A DNA stretch of 57,361 nt from Hyphomicrobiales bacterium (GTDB lineage Bacteria; Pseudomonadota; Alphaproteobacteria; Rhizobiales; Rhizobiaceae). The stretch's first letter is position 1. Each line of letters opens with the position of its first letter. The notes under the pieces were generated by a model. It did no database searches, had not been told where the DNA came from, and was given only the letters and a program-made list of their open reading frames with translations. This document shows, piece after piece, positions 45,883 to 54,421 of the stretch. The DNA is taken from NCBI GenBank assembly GCA_002709005.1, contig PAPH01000024.1, positions 1 through 57,361 on the forward strand, read 5' to 3'. A program made the position numbers and the translations under genes.

Positions 45883-46974
45883 ATGAGCGAAGCGCTCGCA
45901 CCCGTTCCAGTGACCGTCTTGACCGGCTATCTCGGCGCCGGGAAGACCACGCTGCTCAACCGCATTCTTTCCGACGCCCACGGTAAACGCTACGCCGTGA
46001 TCGTCAATGAGTTCGGCGAAATCGGCATCGACAACGACCTCATCGTGGAATCCGACGAGGAAATCTACGAGATGAACAATGGGTGCGTCTGCTGCACCGT
46101 GCGCGGCGATCTGGTTCGCGTCGTCGAAAGCCTGATGCGCCGCCCGGGCCGATTCGACGCGATCGTGGTGGAAACCACCGGGCTTGCCGATCCCGCTCCC
46201 GTGGCCCAGACCTTCTTCATGGACGAGGACGTCCGCGCCAAGACCAGGCTCGACGCGGTGGTCGCCCTCGTCGACGCGCGCCATCTGCCGCAGCGCCTGA
46301 AAGACAGCCGCGAGGCCGAGGACCAGATCGCCTTCGCCGATGTCATTGTCCTCAACAAGACCGATCTGGTGAACGACGAAGAACTGGCCCAGGTGGAAGC
46401 CACCGTGCGCGCCATCAATCCGTCGGCCCGCATCCACCGCACCTCGCGCGCCGCCGTGCCGCTCGATGCGGTGCTCGATCGTGGGGCATTCGACCTGTCC
46501 CGCGCGCTCGAAAACGATCCGCACTTCCTCGACCATGATGACCCGGACCACGTCTGCGGTCCGGATTGCGACCACGATCACGACCATCATCACGGGCATG
46601 ACCATCACGACCATGATCACCATCATCATGATCACGACCACGGCCATCACCATCACGATGCGCCTGCTGCCATTCATGACGTGACGGTCAAGTCAATCAG
46701 CCTGCGCGGCGGCCCGATGGATCCCAAGAAGTTCTTCCCTTGGATCAACAAGATCACCCAGATCGACGGGCCGAACATTCTTCGCCTCAAGGGCATCATC
46801 GCCTTTGAGGACGACGCCGACCGCTACGTCATCCAGGGCGTTCACATGATCGTCGAGGGCGACCACCAGCGCGCCTGGCGCGATGGCGAGAAACGCGAAA
46901 GCCGCCTCGTCTTCATCGGCCGCGATCTTGACGCCGAGAAGCTCGAACGCACCTTCAAGGCCTGCCAAGCCTGA
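45883..46974 (+). CDS. COG0523 (CobW/ZigA-like) metal-chaperone GTPase
   Basis: A 363-residue G3E-family GTPase. The P-loop is GYLGAGKTT (Lys 21); the metal site GCVCC has Cys 68, Cys 70 and Cys 71; VLNKTDLV is the G4 motif. Between about residues 218 and 260 is a His/Asp repeat, more than half histidine (CDHDHDHHHGHDHHDHD and similar), likely to bind zinc or another divalent metal. The C-terminal CobW_C domain follows. Such proteins deliver metal to client enzymes in metal limitation. GAGG lies 7 bases before the ATG. The next gene, a WD40 protein, is 21 bases downstream. Confidence 0.92.
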   Translation: MSEALAPVPVTVLTGYLGAGKTTLLNRILSDAHGKRYAVIVNEFGEIGIDNDLIVESDEEIYEMNNGCVCCTVRGDLVRVVESLMRRPGRFDAIVVETTGLADPAPVAQTFFMDEDVRAKTRLDAVVALVDARHLPQRLKDSREAEDQIAFADVIVLNKTDLVNDEELAQVEATVRAINPSARIHRTSRAAVPLDAVLDRGAFDLSRALENDPHFLDHDDPDHVCGPDCDHDHDHHHGHDHHDHDHHHHDHDHGHHHHDAPAAIHDVTVKSISLRGGPMDPKKFFPWINKITQIDGPNILRLKGIIAFEDDADRYVIQGVHMIVEGDHQRAWRDGEKRESRLVFIGRDLDAEKLERTFKACQA

Positions 46975-46995
46975 CGACCTGATCCGGATAGCGTA

Positions 46996-47985
46996 ATGCC
47001 CACAGTTGCCCCGCTCGATCTCGACGGCCATTGCCTCGCCGCCGTCTTCCTCGGAGACATTCCTCTCTTCGGCCTGGCCTCCGGCGAGATCGCGCGGCTC
47101 GACCACGGCACGCACCGCCATGAACTCCATGACGGGCTTCTCTGCGCGGCGAAAAGCCCCGACGGCGGTTCTCTGCTGACAGGCGGAGAGGACGGCAAGG
47201 TACAGAGGATCGCCGGCGACGGAACGATCACCGCGATCCGCGGTCAAAGCCGGAAATGGGTCAACGCGGTTGCCTGCGGACCGCAAGGGGCTGTTGCATG
47301 GGCGGAAGGCCGGACGGCACAGGTGATGACCGCCGACGGCAAAACCCGCGAGTTTACCGAGCAGCGCACGATCGAGGGCATTGCCTTCGCACCCAAAGGC
47401 CTGCGCGTTGCCCTTGCCCGCTACAACGGCGTCTCACTCGGCTTCGTGGCCGGCAGCGCGACGCCGCTTGATCTCGAATGGAAAGGCGCGCATCAGGACA
47501 TCACCTTCAGTCCTGACGGCCGCTTCATCGTTACCACCATGCAGGAGAACGCGCTGCACGGCTGGCGCATCGACACCAAGCCGAACCAGGAATTCAAGCA
47601 CATGCGGATGACCGGCTACCCGGCCAAGATCCGCTCTTTCTCCTGGTCGAAAAAGGGCAACTGGCTGGTCACCTCCGGCGCGCCCTCGGCGATCGCCTGG
47701 CCCTTCCAGGGAAAGGACGGCCCGATGGGCAAGGCACCCAGGGAACTCGGTCTGCGCGGCGACACGATGGTGACCTGCGTGGCCTGCCATCCGGCTGAGG
47801 ACATGGTAGCGATCGGCTATGCCGACGGCATGGTTCTCGCCGTCCGGCTCGCCGATTCAAAGGAAGCCCTGCTTCGCCGCCCCGGCAAGGGCGCAATCAC
47901 CGCGATGGACTGGAATGCATCCGGCCGCATGGTCGCATTCGGCTCCGATCAGGGCGAATGCGGCGTCATCGACATTTCCGCCTAG
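46996..47985 (+). CDS. WD40-repeat protein paired with COG0523 GTPase
   Basis: A 329-residue protein that appears to be one beta-propeller: degenerate WD repeats such as LLCAAKSPDGGSLLTGGEDG, DITFSPDGRFIVTTMQEN and AITAMDWNASGRMVAFGSD recur about every 40-45 residues. There is no signal peptide or membrane helix, so it should be cytoplasmic. It follows the metal GTPase by 21 bases, so they are probably cotranscribed and may act together; the WD40 protein could be a scaffold. Function unknown. Confidence 0.85.
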   Translation: MPTVAPLDLDGHCLAAVFLGDIPLFGLASGEIARLDHGTHRHELHDGLLCAAKSPDGGSLLTGGEDGKVQRIAGDGTITAIRGQSRKWVNAVACGPQGAVAWAEGRTAQVMTADGKTREFTEQRTIEGIAFAPKGLRVALARYNGVSLGFVAGSATPLDLEWKGAHQDITFSPDGRFIVTTMQENALHGWRIDTKPNQEFKHMRMTGYPAKIRSFSWSKKGNWLVTSGAPSAIAWPFQGKDGPMGKAPRELGLRGDTMVTCVACHPAEDMVAIGYADGMVLAVRLADSKEALLRRPGKGAITAMDWNASGRMVAFGSDQGECGVIDISA

Positions 47986-48233
47986 CCCTGGCCGCGCGCA
48001 CCTGCACAATCCATCCCGTTTCGGGACGAAGGGTTGCTTATTTGCAGTTTCAACAAGCTATTGTTCGATCTTGCTATTCAGCAATAACTAAACTGTCTTC
48101 TTCTGAGGCTTAAGTAGAATTTCCTGCAACTACGCACTTCGTCAGCAGTGTGTTTACCAAATTATTCGACAACTGACTTCGACAGATCAAAAGCTCCGCC
48201 CTCTGGAGCTCCACGCCTTCGGAGTTAAGCTCA

Positions 48234-50057
48234 ATGTCGCGTTTGAAGACCAGCATATCGACACGCCTCTATCTTCTTGTGGTGCTCTCGCTCGTCGTTC
48301 TTGCATCCGCCATCACCTTCAGCCTCTTTCATTCCCATCGAAGCCTGACGAACGAACGCAGGGCCGGTCTCGCCGCTCTCGACGAAACCGCCGTTTCCAT
48401 CCTCAGGCGCTATCACGAGATGGAGCTTGCCGGCACCATGAGCCGCGAGGAGGCTCAGGAGAAAGCCTTCGCCGACATCGCCAGCTTCCGCTATGGCGAG
48501 AGCGGCTATCTCTGGATCAATTCGCTCGACGGCTACATGGTCATGCACCCGATAAATGCCAAGCTGATCGGCGAGTTTGTCGGCGACATGCAGGATCCGA
48601 GCGGCAAGAAGCTGTTTGCCGAGATGATTGATGTGGTCAAGGCGCAAGGACAGGGATACGTCGACTACCTCTGGCCGAAGCCGGGCTTCGAGGAGCCGGT
48701 GGAAAAGCTTTCCTACGTAATGGGCTTCGAGCCCTGGGGCCTGCTGGTGGGAACCGGCGTGTATGCCGACGACCTGCAGGCGCTGTTCTGGCGCAACGCC
48801 ACCAATTTTGGCGGGATTCTTCTGGCGAGCGCCGTCATCATTCTCGGCATCGCGACAGCCATCGTCTTCAGTGTCACCCGGCCCACCAGCCGCCTGCGCA
48901 ACAATATGAGCGAGATCGCTGCCGGGAATGCGGACGTGGACATCATCGACGCCGATCGGACAGACGAGATCGGTGGCATGGCAAAGGCACTTCTCGTCCT
49001 GCGCGATTCCGTACGCGAACGGGCGCTCCTGCAGGAACGCGAAACCGAGCAGCAGATCCGCATCAACAAGGAGCGCGAGGAGAAGGAGACCGCCATGCGG
49101 CAGGCCTCCGAGCGCGAACATTTCGCCATCGCCCAGATCGGGGCCGCGCTCGAGAAGCTCGCCGAGGGTGACCTGACCGTCGAGATCGACGATCTCGGCA
49201 GGGAATATGCCAAGCTCCGGGACGACTTCAACAGGGCGGTGGAATCTCTCTCTTCCGTGATGCACACGATCATTTCGAGCAGCCGCGCGGTCGATGACGG
49301 AGCCTCTGACATCCGCGAGGCGACCAACAATCTTTCGAGCCGCACCGAGCAGCAGGCTGCAGCTCTCGAGGAGACCGCCGCCGCGCTCGACGAAATCACG
49401 ACTGCCGTCCGGACCTCTTCCGAGCGGACTGCGGAAGCCAGCGACAGGGCATCCGAGACGACGAGAAGCGCCCGGCGCTCCGGCGAGATCGTCGAAAATG
49501 CAATCGCGGCGATGGGCCGGATCGAGGAATCGGCTACCCAGATCAGCCAGATCATCGTCGTCATCGACAATATCGCGTTCCAGACAAACCTGCTCGCCCT
49601 CAACGCCGGCGTGGAGGCGGCCCGCGCCGGGGAAGCCGGCAAGGGCTTCGCCGTCGTAGCCCAGGAAGTGCGCGAACTGGCCCAGCGCTCGGCGGATGCG
49701 GCACGGCAGATCAAGACGCTGATCTCCACCTCTGCATCTGAAGTGGAAACCGGGGTCGATCTGGTCCGCAACACCGGAGAAGCGCTCAAGGACATCGAGG
49801 GCAAGGTCCTCAAAGTCAATGAACTGGTGGAAACGATCGCTGTCGCCGCACGTGAACAGGCAACCGGCCTTCAGGAGATAAATTCAGCCATCAACCAGAT
49901 GGATCAGATGACCCAGCAAAATGCTGCGATGGTCGAAGAGACGGCTGCGACCGGAACCATGCTTGCGGGCGAATCGAGCCGTCTGAAAAGCCAGCTCTCA
50001 CGTCTGCGCCTCAATGCCGAAAGCGCAACCTTATCCCAAACCCGAGACGCTGCCTGA
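48234..50057 (+). CDS. Methyl-accepting chemotaxis protein, sCache type
   Basis: A 607-residue transmembrane chemoreceptor. First helix at residues 10-30 (LYLLVVLSLVVLASAITF), a periplasmic single-Cache domain (YGESGYLWINSLDGYMVMHP, FEPWGLLVGTGVYADDL), a second helix (FGGILLASAVIILGIATAIV), HAMP, and a long signalling coiled coil with the tip ARAGEAGKGFAVVAQEVREL. There is no C-terminal CheR-docking pentapeptide. sCache_2 domains often sense small organic acids. Upstream is an AT-rich 250-base gap with the palindrome TTGCT-ATTC-AGCAA (48071-48084) and a hairpin next to the GGAG site. Confidence 0.94.
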   Translation: MSRLKTSISTRLYLLVVLSLVVLASAITFSLFHSHRSLTNERRAGLAALDETAVSILRRYHEMELAGTMSREEAQEKAFADIASFRYGESGYLWINSLDGYMVMHPINAKLIGEFVGDMQDPSGKKLFAEMIDVVKAQGQGYVDYLWPKPGFEEPVEKLSYVMGFEPWGLLVGTGVYADDLQALFWRNATNFGGILLASAVIILGIATAIVFSVTRPTSRLRNNMSEIAAGNADVDIIDADRTDEIGGMAKALLVLRDSVRERALLQERETEQQIRINKEREEKETAMRQASEREHFAIAQIGAALEKLAEGDLTVEIDDLGREYAKLRDDFNRAVESLSSVMHTIISSSRAVDDGASDIREATNNLSSRTEQQAAALEETAAALDEITTAVRTSSERTAEASDRASETTRSARRSGEIVENAIAAMGRIEESATQISQIIVVIDNIAFQTNLLALNAGVEAARAGEAGKGFAVVAQEVRELAQRSADAARQIKTLISTSASEVETGVDLVRNTGEALKDIEGKVLKVNELVETIAVAAREQATGLQEINSAINQMDQMTQQNAAMVEETAATGTMLAGESSRLKSQLSRLRLNAESATLSQTRDAA

Positions 50058-50070
50058 CAGAAACCAGCGC

Positions 50071-50108
50071 CACCGGGACCCGCCTAGGACGCAAGGCTTG
50101 TCCCGGTG
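50071..50108. terminator. Hairpin between convergent genes
   Basis: CACCGGGAC (50071-50079) and GTCCCGGTG (50100-50108) form a perfect 9-base stem with a 20-base loop. It follows the chemoreceptor stop by 13 bases and overlaps the 3' end of the AraC-type gene. No T-run follows on either strand, so it may be a processing or weak bidirectional terminator. Confidence 0.35.
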
Positions 50109-51166
50109 ACGGCGTCTGAAAGAACCTGCTCCCGGTACTCGGTCGGACTGATGCCGACCCGTTCCCGGAATGCGCGGTTGAACGGCGCCAGCGAGGCATA
50201 ACCGAGACTGAAGGCGTGGCTGACGATCTGCTCGCGCGCCATTTTCGGGTCCGCGAGGCGGCGTTTCGCCTCCTCGATCCGGTAGTCGTTCACGAAAGCC
50301 GCGAAATTTCGGTAGCCAAGCCCCTTGTTGATGAGACGGCGCAAGCGGTGCTCTGGAATGGCGAGAAGATCGCCCAGCCCGCCGATCGTCAATCCAGGTT
50401 CCAGATAGAGCCCACCGTCCACCGCCTTGATCACCCGGTCGAGTTCGATCCGGTCGGCGGCCGTCAGTTCGGCCTCCTGCGCCGCCCGCGGTTCGCCCGG
50501 CTCGGGCCGCAGCAGCATCTGCTTTTTCGCGCTCGTCATCCAGAAGCCGAAACCGATCGCCATCAGGAAATAGACCGCCGAGTAGCTGGTGCAGAGAATG
50601 CTCGTGAGCTGACCATCGCGCTCGAACAGGGTCGTGAGAAACACGACGAGCGAAAACGGCGGAACGGAAAAGGCGAGTGCGCGGCGAAAGGTGCGCCGTG
50701 CGGAAACGAGGTCGGACGCCTCATCGGTCAAGGCCCAGCGGATGAGAACAATGAACAGACCGACGTCGTAGGCCACCAGAAGGCCGCGGAAAATCGTGCC
50801 CCCCAGCCCCGGCAGCAAAGCGGCCCCCATTGTAAGAGGCACCGCAAAGATCAATGGAACGAAGCAGCGTGGGCCCCACTTGAACCGGTCGTCGAAAAGC
50901 ACCTTCACGAAAATCCAGAGTGCCACGAAGTGGATCTGCTGCAGCGACATGATCGTCAGCTCCGACAGATCGAGATCCACCACCTCCGGCGAAACATTGA
51001 TCGCCGCCTCGACGATACCCGTGACACAAAAGACCAGCGCCGCGGTCACCACCGAACCGCGTCCGAGGCGAAACAGCAGATGGGCGACGAGCAACATCAG
51101 GATCGCCACCGTGCCGCTTCTCAGCATGACGTCGGCGAGGCCAAGCCACGTTACGTTTCCGATCAT
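50084..51166 (-). CDS. Membrane-embedded AraC-family regulator
   Basis: A 360-residue protein with about seven membrane helices in the N-terminal two thirds (VAILMLLVAHLLFRL; VVTAALVFCVTGIVEAAI; QIHFVALWIFVKVLF; LIFAVPLTMGAALLPGL; LLVAYDVGLFIVLIRWAL; FSVPPFSLVVFLTTLF; AVYFLMAIGFGFWM) and a C-terminal AraC DNA-binding domain (IVSHAFSLGYASLAPFNRAF, ISPTEYREQ). A membrane-tethered transcription factor is unusual for AraC proteins. The frame opens at 51358; ATG 51175 sits against GAGGG with no spacing, whereas ATG 51166 is 9 bases after it, so I chose 51166. It is divergent from a tiny secreted protein. Confidence 0.86.
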   Translation of the reverse strand: MIGNVTWLGLADVMLRSGTVAILMLLVAHLLFRLGRGSVVTAALVFCVTGIVEAAINVSPEVVDLDLSELTIMSLQQIHFVALWIFVKVLFDDRFKWGPRCFVPLIFAVPLTMGAALLPGLGGTIFRGLLVAYDVGLFIVLIRWALTDEASDLVSARRTFRRALAFSVPPFSLVVFLTTLFERDGQLTSILCTSYSAVYFLMAIGFGFWMTSAKKQMLLRPEPGEPRAAQEAELTAADRIELDRVIKAVDGGLYLEPGLTIGGLGDLLAIPEHRLRRLINKGLGYRNFAAFVNDYRIEEAKRRLADPKMAREQIVSHAFSLGYASLAPFNRAFRERVGISPTEYREQVLSDAVTGTSLAS

Positions 51167-51378
51167 CTCAGCCATCCCTCGAAAGTTGTGCGGATGAGAT
51201 AGCGAAAGCCTGGGCCATTTTCCAATCGAAACCGAAAAAGGCTTATCGATTTCGTAAAAATCGCGGTCGATTTCAAATCTGAGCAGAGCCCTCGGCCATC
51301 CTTCCCTACATCGGCGACATCGCATCAACGACCCGCCCCCAAGGACGGATCGCCTCACACCAAGGAAAGGATAGTCCG

Positions 51379-51612
51379 ATGAAAAACATGATCGCCGCTA
51401 TGATTGCCACCCTGAGCATCGCCACTGTCGCAGCCCCGGCTGTCGCAGCCGAGCACAAGGCTCCCGCCGCAACCGCCTGCGAGCAGGTCTTCAAGGGCAA
51501 GACCGCCGACGTCGACTGCACGGCCACAAATTCGATCGGCCATCAGGACACCACCCACGATGGCAGCGAATATCCCAGCGCTCCGACCAATATCGGTGGC
51601 ATCTGGTTCTGA
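51379..51612 (+). CDS. Small secreted protein, unknown function
   Basis: A 77-residue protein with a clear signal peptide (MKNMIAAMIATLSIATVAAP, cleavage near AVAA at residues 21-24). The mature part is about 53 residues with only two cysteines, at 34 and 47, which could form a disulfide, and a polar tail ending in IGGIWF. AAGGAAAGG precedes the ATG by about 8 bases. I do not recognise the family. Its divergent partner is the membrane AraC regulator, and the two starts are 212 bases apart. Confidence 0.75.
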   Translation: MKNMIAAMIATLSIATVAAPAVAAEHKAPAATACEQVFKGKTADVDCTATNSIGHQDTTHDGSEYPSAPTNIGGIWF

Positions 51613-51642
51613 TCTGCGAATTGACCAAGTCCGGAAATTAAA

Positions 51643-51677
51643 GTGCCGGAGCGCGCCCCCCGAGGCTGCTCCGGCAC
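51643..51677 (+). terminator. Hairpin after secreted-protein gene
   Basis: GTGCCGGAGC (51643-51652) and GCTCCGGCAC (51668-51677) form a perfect 10-base stem 30 bases after the stop. The loop is 15 bases, and only TGTAGTAT follows, so termination would be weak in T-content terms. Confidence 0.55.
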
Positions 51678-51970
51678 TGTAGTATCGGGCACGAGGGCGG
51701 GAACCCTCCTGCACCGACACGGTTCGACCGAAGCGGATATGCTGACCATCCTCCAACGACGGGCACCGCGCCGCCGCCCAGTGGCGCAGCGTTCCGGTGG
51801 GTCCGGATGGTAGCAGCAACCGGCTTACGCGGCCGAATGCACTTGAAGTAACGCGATACGCAACCGAAACGTTCCATTTCGGATCACACAGGTGGCGTCG
51901 ATCGCGCTTCGCCACTCATCGCCGGCAGGCAAACAGGCCGGCTCTCTTTTGCCCCAAGGGCGAAAATCTG

Positions 51971-52027
51971 AAGCGCCGGGCGGCCGGTCCCCTCGGCCAT
52001 CTCCATGATCGCGGAGGCCCGGCGCTT
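51971..52027 (-). terminator. Large hairpin after acetyltransferase gene
   Basis: A perfect 11-base inverted repeat, AAGCGCCGGGC (51971-51981) and GCCCGGCGCTT (52017-52027), encloses a second hairpin (GGCCG/CGGCC, 51982-51998). It begins 6 bases past the acetyltransferase stop, and on the minus strand CAGATTTT follows. Probably a terminator with an elaborate loop. Confidence 0.6.
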
Positions 52028-52033
52028 CGGAAG

Positions 52034-52639
52034 TCAGGCGGCCTGGCTGAACAGCTGGCGCTCCGACATCCGCCGACCGGTCGCCGTCAGCACCCCGGCC
52101 GCACCCGCGAGATGATCGTCGACGAGTTCAAGCGCCAGAAAGCGCGACCGCTCGACAGGGCCGGGCATGGCCAGGGCGCCGGTCGGACCGGCCGAAAATC
52201 CGAAACGTTCGTAATAGGCCGCGTCGCCGACGAGCAGGATCGCGCCGTGACCGAGGTCGCGCGCCTTGGAGATCGCCGCGCGCATCAGCCGCGAGCCGAC
52301 ACCGAGCCCTTCCGCCGATGCGTCGACGGCGAGCGGCCCCAGAAGCAGCGCCGGGATGGCGGTGCCGTCGACATCGACGCCGGCGGCCACGTTCCACAGC
52401 CGTACTGTGCCGACGAGATTGCCCTCACCATCGACCGCCGACAGCGCCAGGCCCTCTGCCGGAAGCCGGCCGCGGCGCAGCTTCTCCGACGACTTCAGGC
52501 GCCGCTTCGGACCCATCTGGCGATCGAGCAGCGCTTCGCGTGCAGGCACATGGGCTGCGGTTTCAGCGACGATTTCGACGGCCATGTCCCGGGCACGTGC
52601 GGGGGCGATTGCACAAGTATCGGCAACGAAGACGGTCAT
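52034..52639 (-). CDS. GNAT-family N-acetyltransferase
   Basis: A 201-residue acetyltransferase. The acetyl-CoA-binding core is LLGPLAVDASAEGLGVGSRL and the C-terminal GNAT signature is GDAAYYERFGFSAG. A variable N-terminal part precedes it. ATG 52639 follows GGAGGG by 4 bases and is preferred to 52651. It lies 85 bases downstream of the decarboxylase gene on the same strand, so it may be cotranscribed and could act on a polyamine, but no substrate can be assigned from sequence. Confidence 0.88.
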   Translation of the reverse strand: MTVFVADTCAIAPARARDMAVEIVAETAAHVPAREALLDRQMGPKRRLKSSEKLRRGRLPAEGLALSAVDGEGNLVGTVRLWNVAAGVDVDGTAIPALLLGPLAVDASAEGLGVGSRLMRAAISKARDLGHGAILLVGDAAYYERFGFSAGPTGALAMPGPVERSRFLALELVDDHLAGAAGVLTATGRRMSERQLFSQAA

Positions 52640-52724
52640 CGGACCCTCCACGAAACGTAGGGAAACTCGAATTTGGGGGCGACCGACCCGGACCTGCGTC
52701 CGGGCCGTTTTCAGCAGCCTGACG

Positions 52725-53858
52725 TCAGATGACGTAGGACTTCAGCGGGTCGAAGCCGTTGAACGCCACCGCCGAATAGGTGGTGGTGTAGGCGCCCGTG
52801 CCTTCGATGAGGATCTCGTCACCGATGGTCAGCGAAACCGGCATCGGGTACGGGGTCTTCTCGTAGAGCACGTCAGCGGAATCGCAGGTAGGACCGGCCA
52901 GAACGCAGGGCTCGGTCTCGTCACCGTCACGCGGGGTGAGAATCGAGTAGCGGATTGCCTCGTCCATGGTCTCGGCCAGACCGCCGAACTTGCCGATGTC
53001 GAGATAGACCCAGCGGACATCGTCATTGTCGGACTTGCGCGACGTCAGCACGACTTCGGCCTTGATGACGCCGGCATTGCCGACCATGCCGCGGCCCGGT
53101 TCGATGATGGTTTCCGGGATATTGTTGCCGAAGTGGTGGCGCAGTGCGGCAAAGATCGCCTGACCATAGGCCTGGGCGCTCGGGATGTCCTTGAGGTAAC
53201 GGGTCGGGAAGCCGCCGCCCATGTTGACCATCTTCAGCACGATGCCCTGCTTTTCGAGCTTGTCGAACACGCGCTTGGCGTCGGCCAGCGCCGCGTCCCA
53301 GGCTTCGAGCTTGGTCATCTGCGAGCCGACGTGGAAGGAGACGCCGTGCGAGACGAGGCCGAGCTGGTGGGCATAGACGAGCACATCGACGGCCATGGCC
53401 GGCACGCAGCCGAACTTGCGCGACAGCGGCCATTCGGCACCTTCACCATCGGTCAGGACTCGGCAGAACACACGGGCGCCGGGAGCGGCACGAGCGATCT
53501 TCTCGACTTCCTCGTGGCTGTCGACGGCGAACAGGCTCACACCCAGCGCGAAGGCGCGGGCGATGTCGCGCTCCTTCTTGATGGTGTTGCCATAGGAGAT
53601 GCGCGAAGCGCTGGCACCGGCCTTGAGCGCCATTTCGATTTCGGCCACGGAGGCGCAATCGAAATTCGAGCCGAGGCCGGCGAGCAGGCGCAGGATTTCC
53701 GGAGCCGGGTTGGCCTTCACAGCGTAGTAGATCGAGCTGTCGGGCAGCGCGCGGCGGAAGGACTGGAAGTTGTCACGGACGACGTCGAGGTCGACCACGA
53801 GGCAGGGACCTTCGGGGCGTCGGGTGCGCAGGAAATCGAGAATACGTGCGGTCGTCAT
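52725..53858 (-). CDS. Ornithine/lysine decarboxylase (PLP fold III)
   Basis: A 377-residue alanine-racemase-fold decarboxylase that makes putrescine (from ornithine) or cadaverine (from lysine). The PLP lysine is Lys 48 in YYAVKANPAPEIL; the phosphate-binding segment is MGGGFP; EPGRGMVGNAG follows; and AGPTCDSADVLY has the active-site cysteine and aspartate. The frame runs upstream through the leader to 54053, but GGAGA before MTTARILDFLRT sets the start. It is preceded by a long structured leader that fits the speF RNA of Alphaproteobacteria, where the gene is called speF. Confidence 0.93.
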   Translation of the reverse strand: MTTARILDFLRTRRPEGPCLVVDLDVVRDNFQSFRRALPDSSIYYAVKANPAPEILRLLAGLGSNFDCASVAEIEMALKAGASASRISYGNTIKKERDIARAFALGVSLFAVDSHEEVEKIARAAPGARVFCRVLTDGEGAEWPLSRKFGCVPAMAVDVLVYAHQLGLVSHGVSFHVGSQMTKLEAWDAALADAKRVFDKLEKQGIVLKMVNMGGGFPTRYLKDIPSAQAYGQAIFAALRHHFGNNIPETIIEPGRGMVGNAGVIKAEVVLTSRKSDNDDVRWVYLDIGKFGGLAETMDEAIRYSILTPRDGDETEPCVLAGPTCDSADVLYEKTPYPMPVSLTIGDEILIEGTGAYTTTYSAVAFNGFDPLKSYVI

Positions 53859-54250
53859 CGGGTTCTCCGTTCCGCCCTGTCCAAGGGCACTTGAAGACAG
53901 TGCACCATGCAACCACGCCTTCCCCCGGCCTTTGGATCGGCCGCGAAACGGATTGTGGACGCTGGATGCGTCGATAAACCAGCGCTCTACGAGCGATGGT
54001 TCGGCTCTGTCTGCCTTGGTTTGGAGGGAGAAACCCGACCGCACTTCCGGCAATGAAGGTGTGCCTCTTCAGTAACCCCGGCTGTTGGAAAGCCGGCAGA
54101 CACCAGAAAGGCCCGCACCGTCGTTGCTTCAAGATGTCCTCGCTTGTCCGGTTGGCCGGAAAACGACTGGAGGGGTTAGTTCCAGGTACCTTACCGTGAC
54201 CTCGCCATTTCGAGGACCGGCGGACACCCACAGGCACGTGCGACTTTGGG
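53859..54250 (-). ncRNA. Probable speF leader RNA
   Basis: The 5' leader of the decarboxylase gene is about 390 bases long and unusually structured. Hairpins readable on the minus strand include CCGGCT/AGCCGG with loop TTCCAAC (54078-54096), CCTCG/CGAGG (54200-54215), CGCTGG/CCAGCG (53960-53984), CGCTC/GAGCG (53983-53995) and CGGCC/GGCCG (53926-53943). The speF motif is a long conserved RNA known upstream of ornithine decarboxylase genes in Alphaproteobacteria, so position, size and structure match. The last two hairpins near the start could be alternative forms that affect expression. I could not align it to the model. Confidence 0.6.
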
Positions 54251-54257
54251 CAGCTCG

Positions 54258-54286
54258 GAAATATGGTTATTCGCCTTTTGAATCAA
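54258..54286 (-). promoter_or_regulatory. Candidate promoter of speF leader
   Basis: On the minus strand TTGATT (54286-54281) and TATTTC (54263-54258) are 17 bases apart in an AT-rich patch. Transcription would begin near 54251, giving the leader described at 53859-54250. Confidence 0.35.
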
Positions 54287-54339
54287 GAGATTTTTTGGGT
54301 TCGGCCGGAAAAAATCATAAGCTGAACGACAATCGATTT

Positions 54340-54360
54340 GCGTTCACAAAACACGAACGC
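54340..54360. promoter_or_regulatory. Candidate LysR-type operator
   Basis: GCGTTC-N9-GAACGC is a perfect 6-base dyad that contains a T-N11-A core, the usual LysR-family binding pattern. It lies 62 bases upstream of the lysR start, between lysR and the decarboxylase promoter, so it could serve autoregulation or both directions. Confidence 0.4.
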
Positions 54361-54421
54361 TATCGCAGCTTCTCGCAACATGGTTTCGCTAGCTGCCGCA
54401 ACGGCAAAGGACACCGCCCTG

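Larger units (their letters stand above)
51613..52033. other. Gene-free region with two hairpins
   Basis: 421 bases between the secreted-protein gene and the acetyltransferase gene, both ending here. It contains the terminator-like hairpins listed at 51643 and 51971. The middle (about 51690-51960) has no open frame with a ribosome-binding site, no tRNA-like fold and no obvious repeat. A small RNA is possible but I have no positive evidence. Confidence 0.45.

Noticed and set aside
46560..46662. Repetitive CAT/GAC tract suggesting tandem repeats or a CRISPR array
   Set aside because: It is in frame and encodes a His/Asp-rich metal loop; the unit is 3-6 bases, with no spacers. The same holds for 56635-56800.
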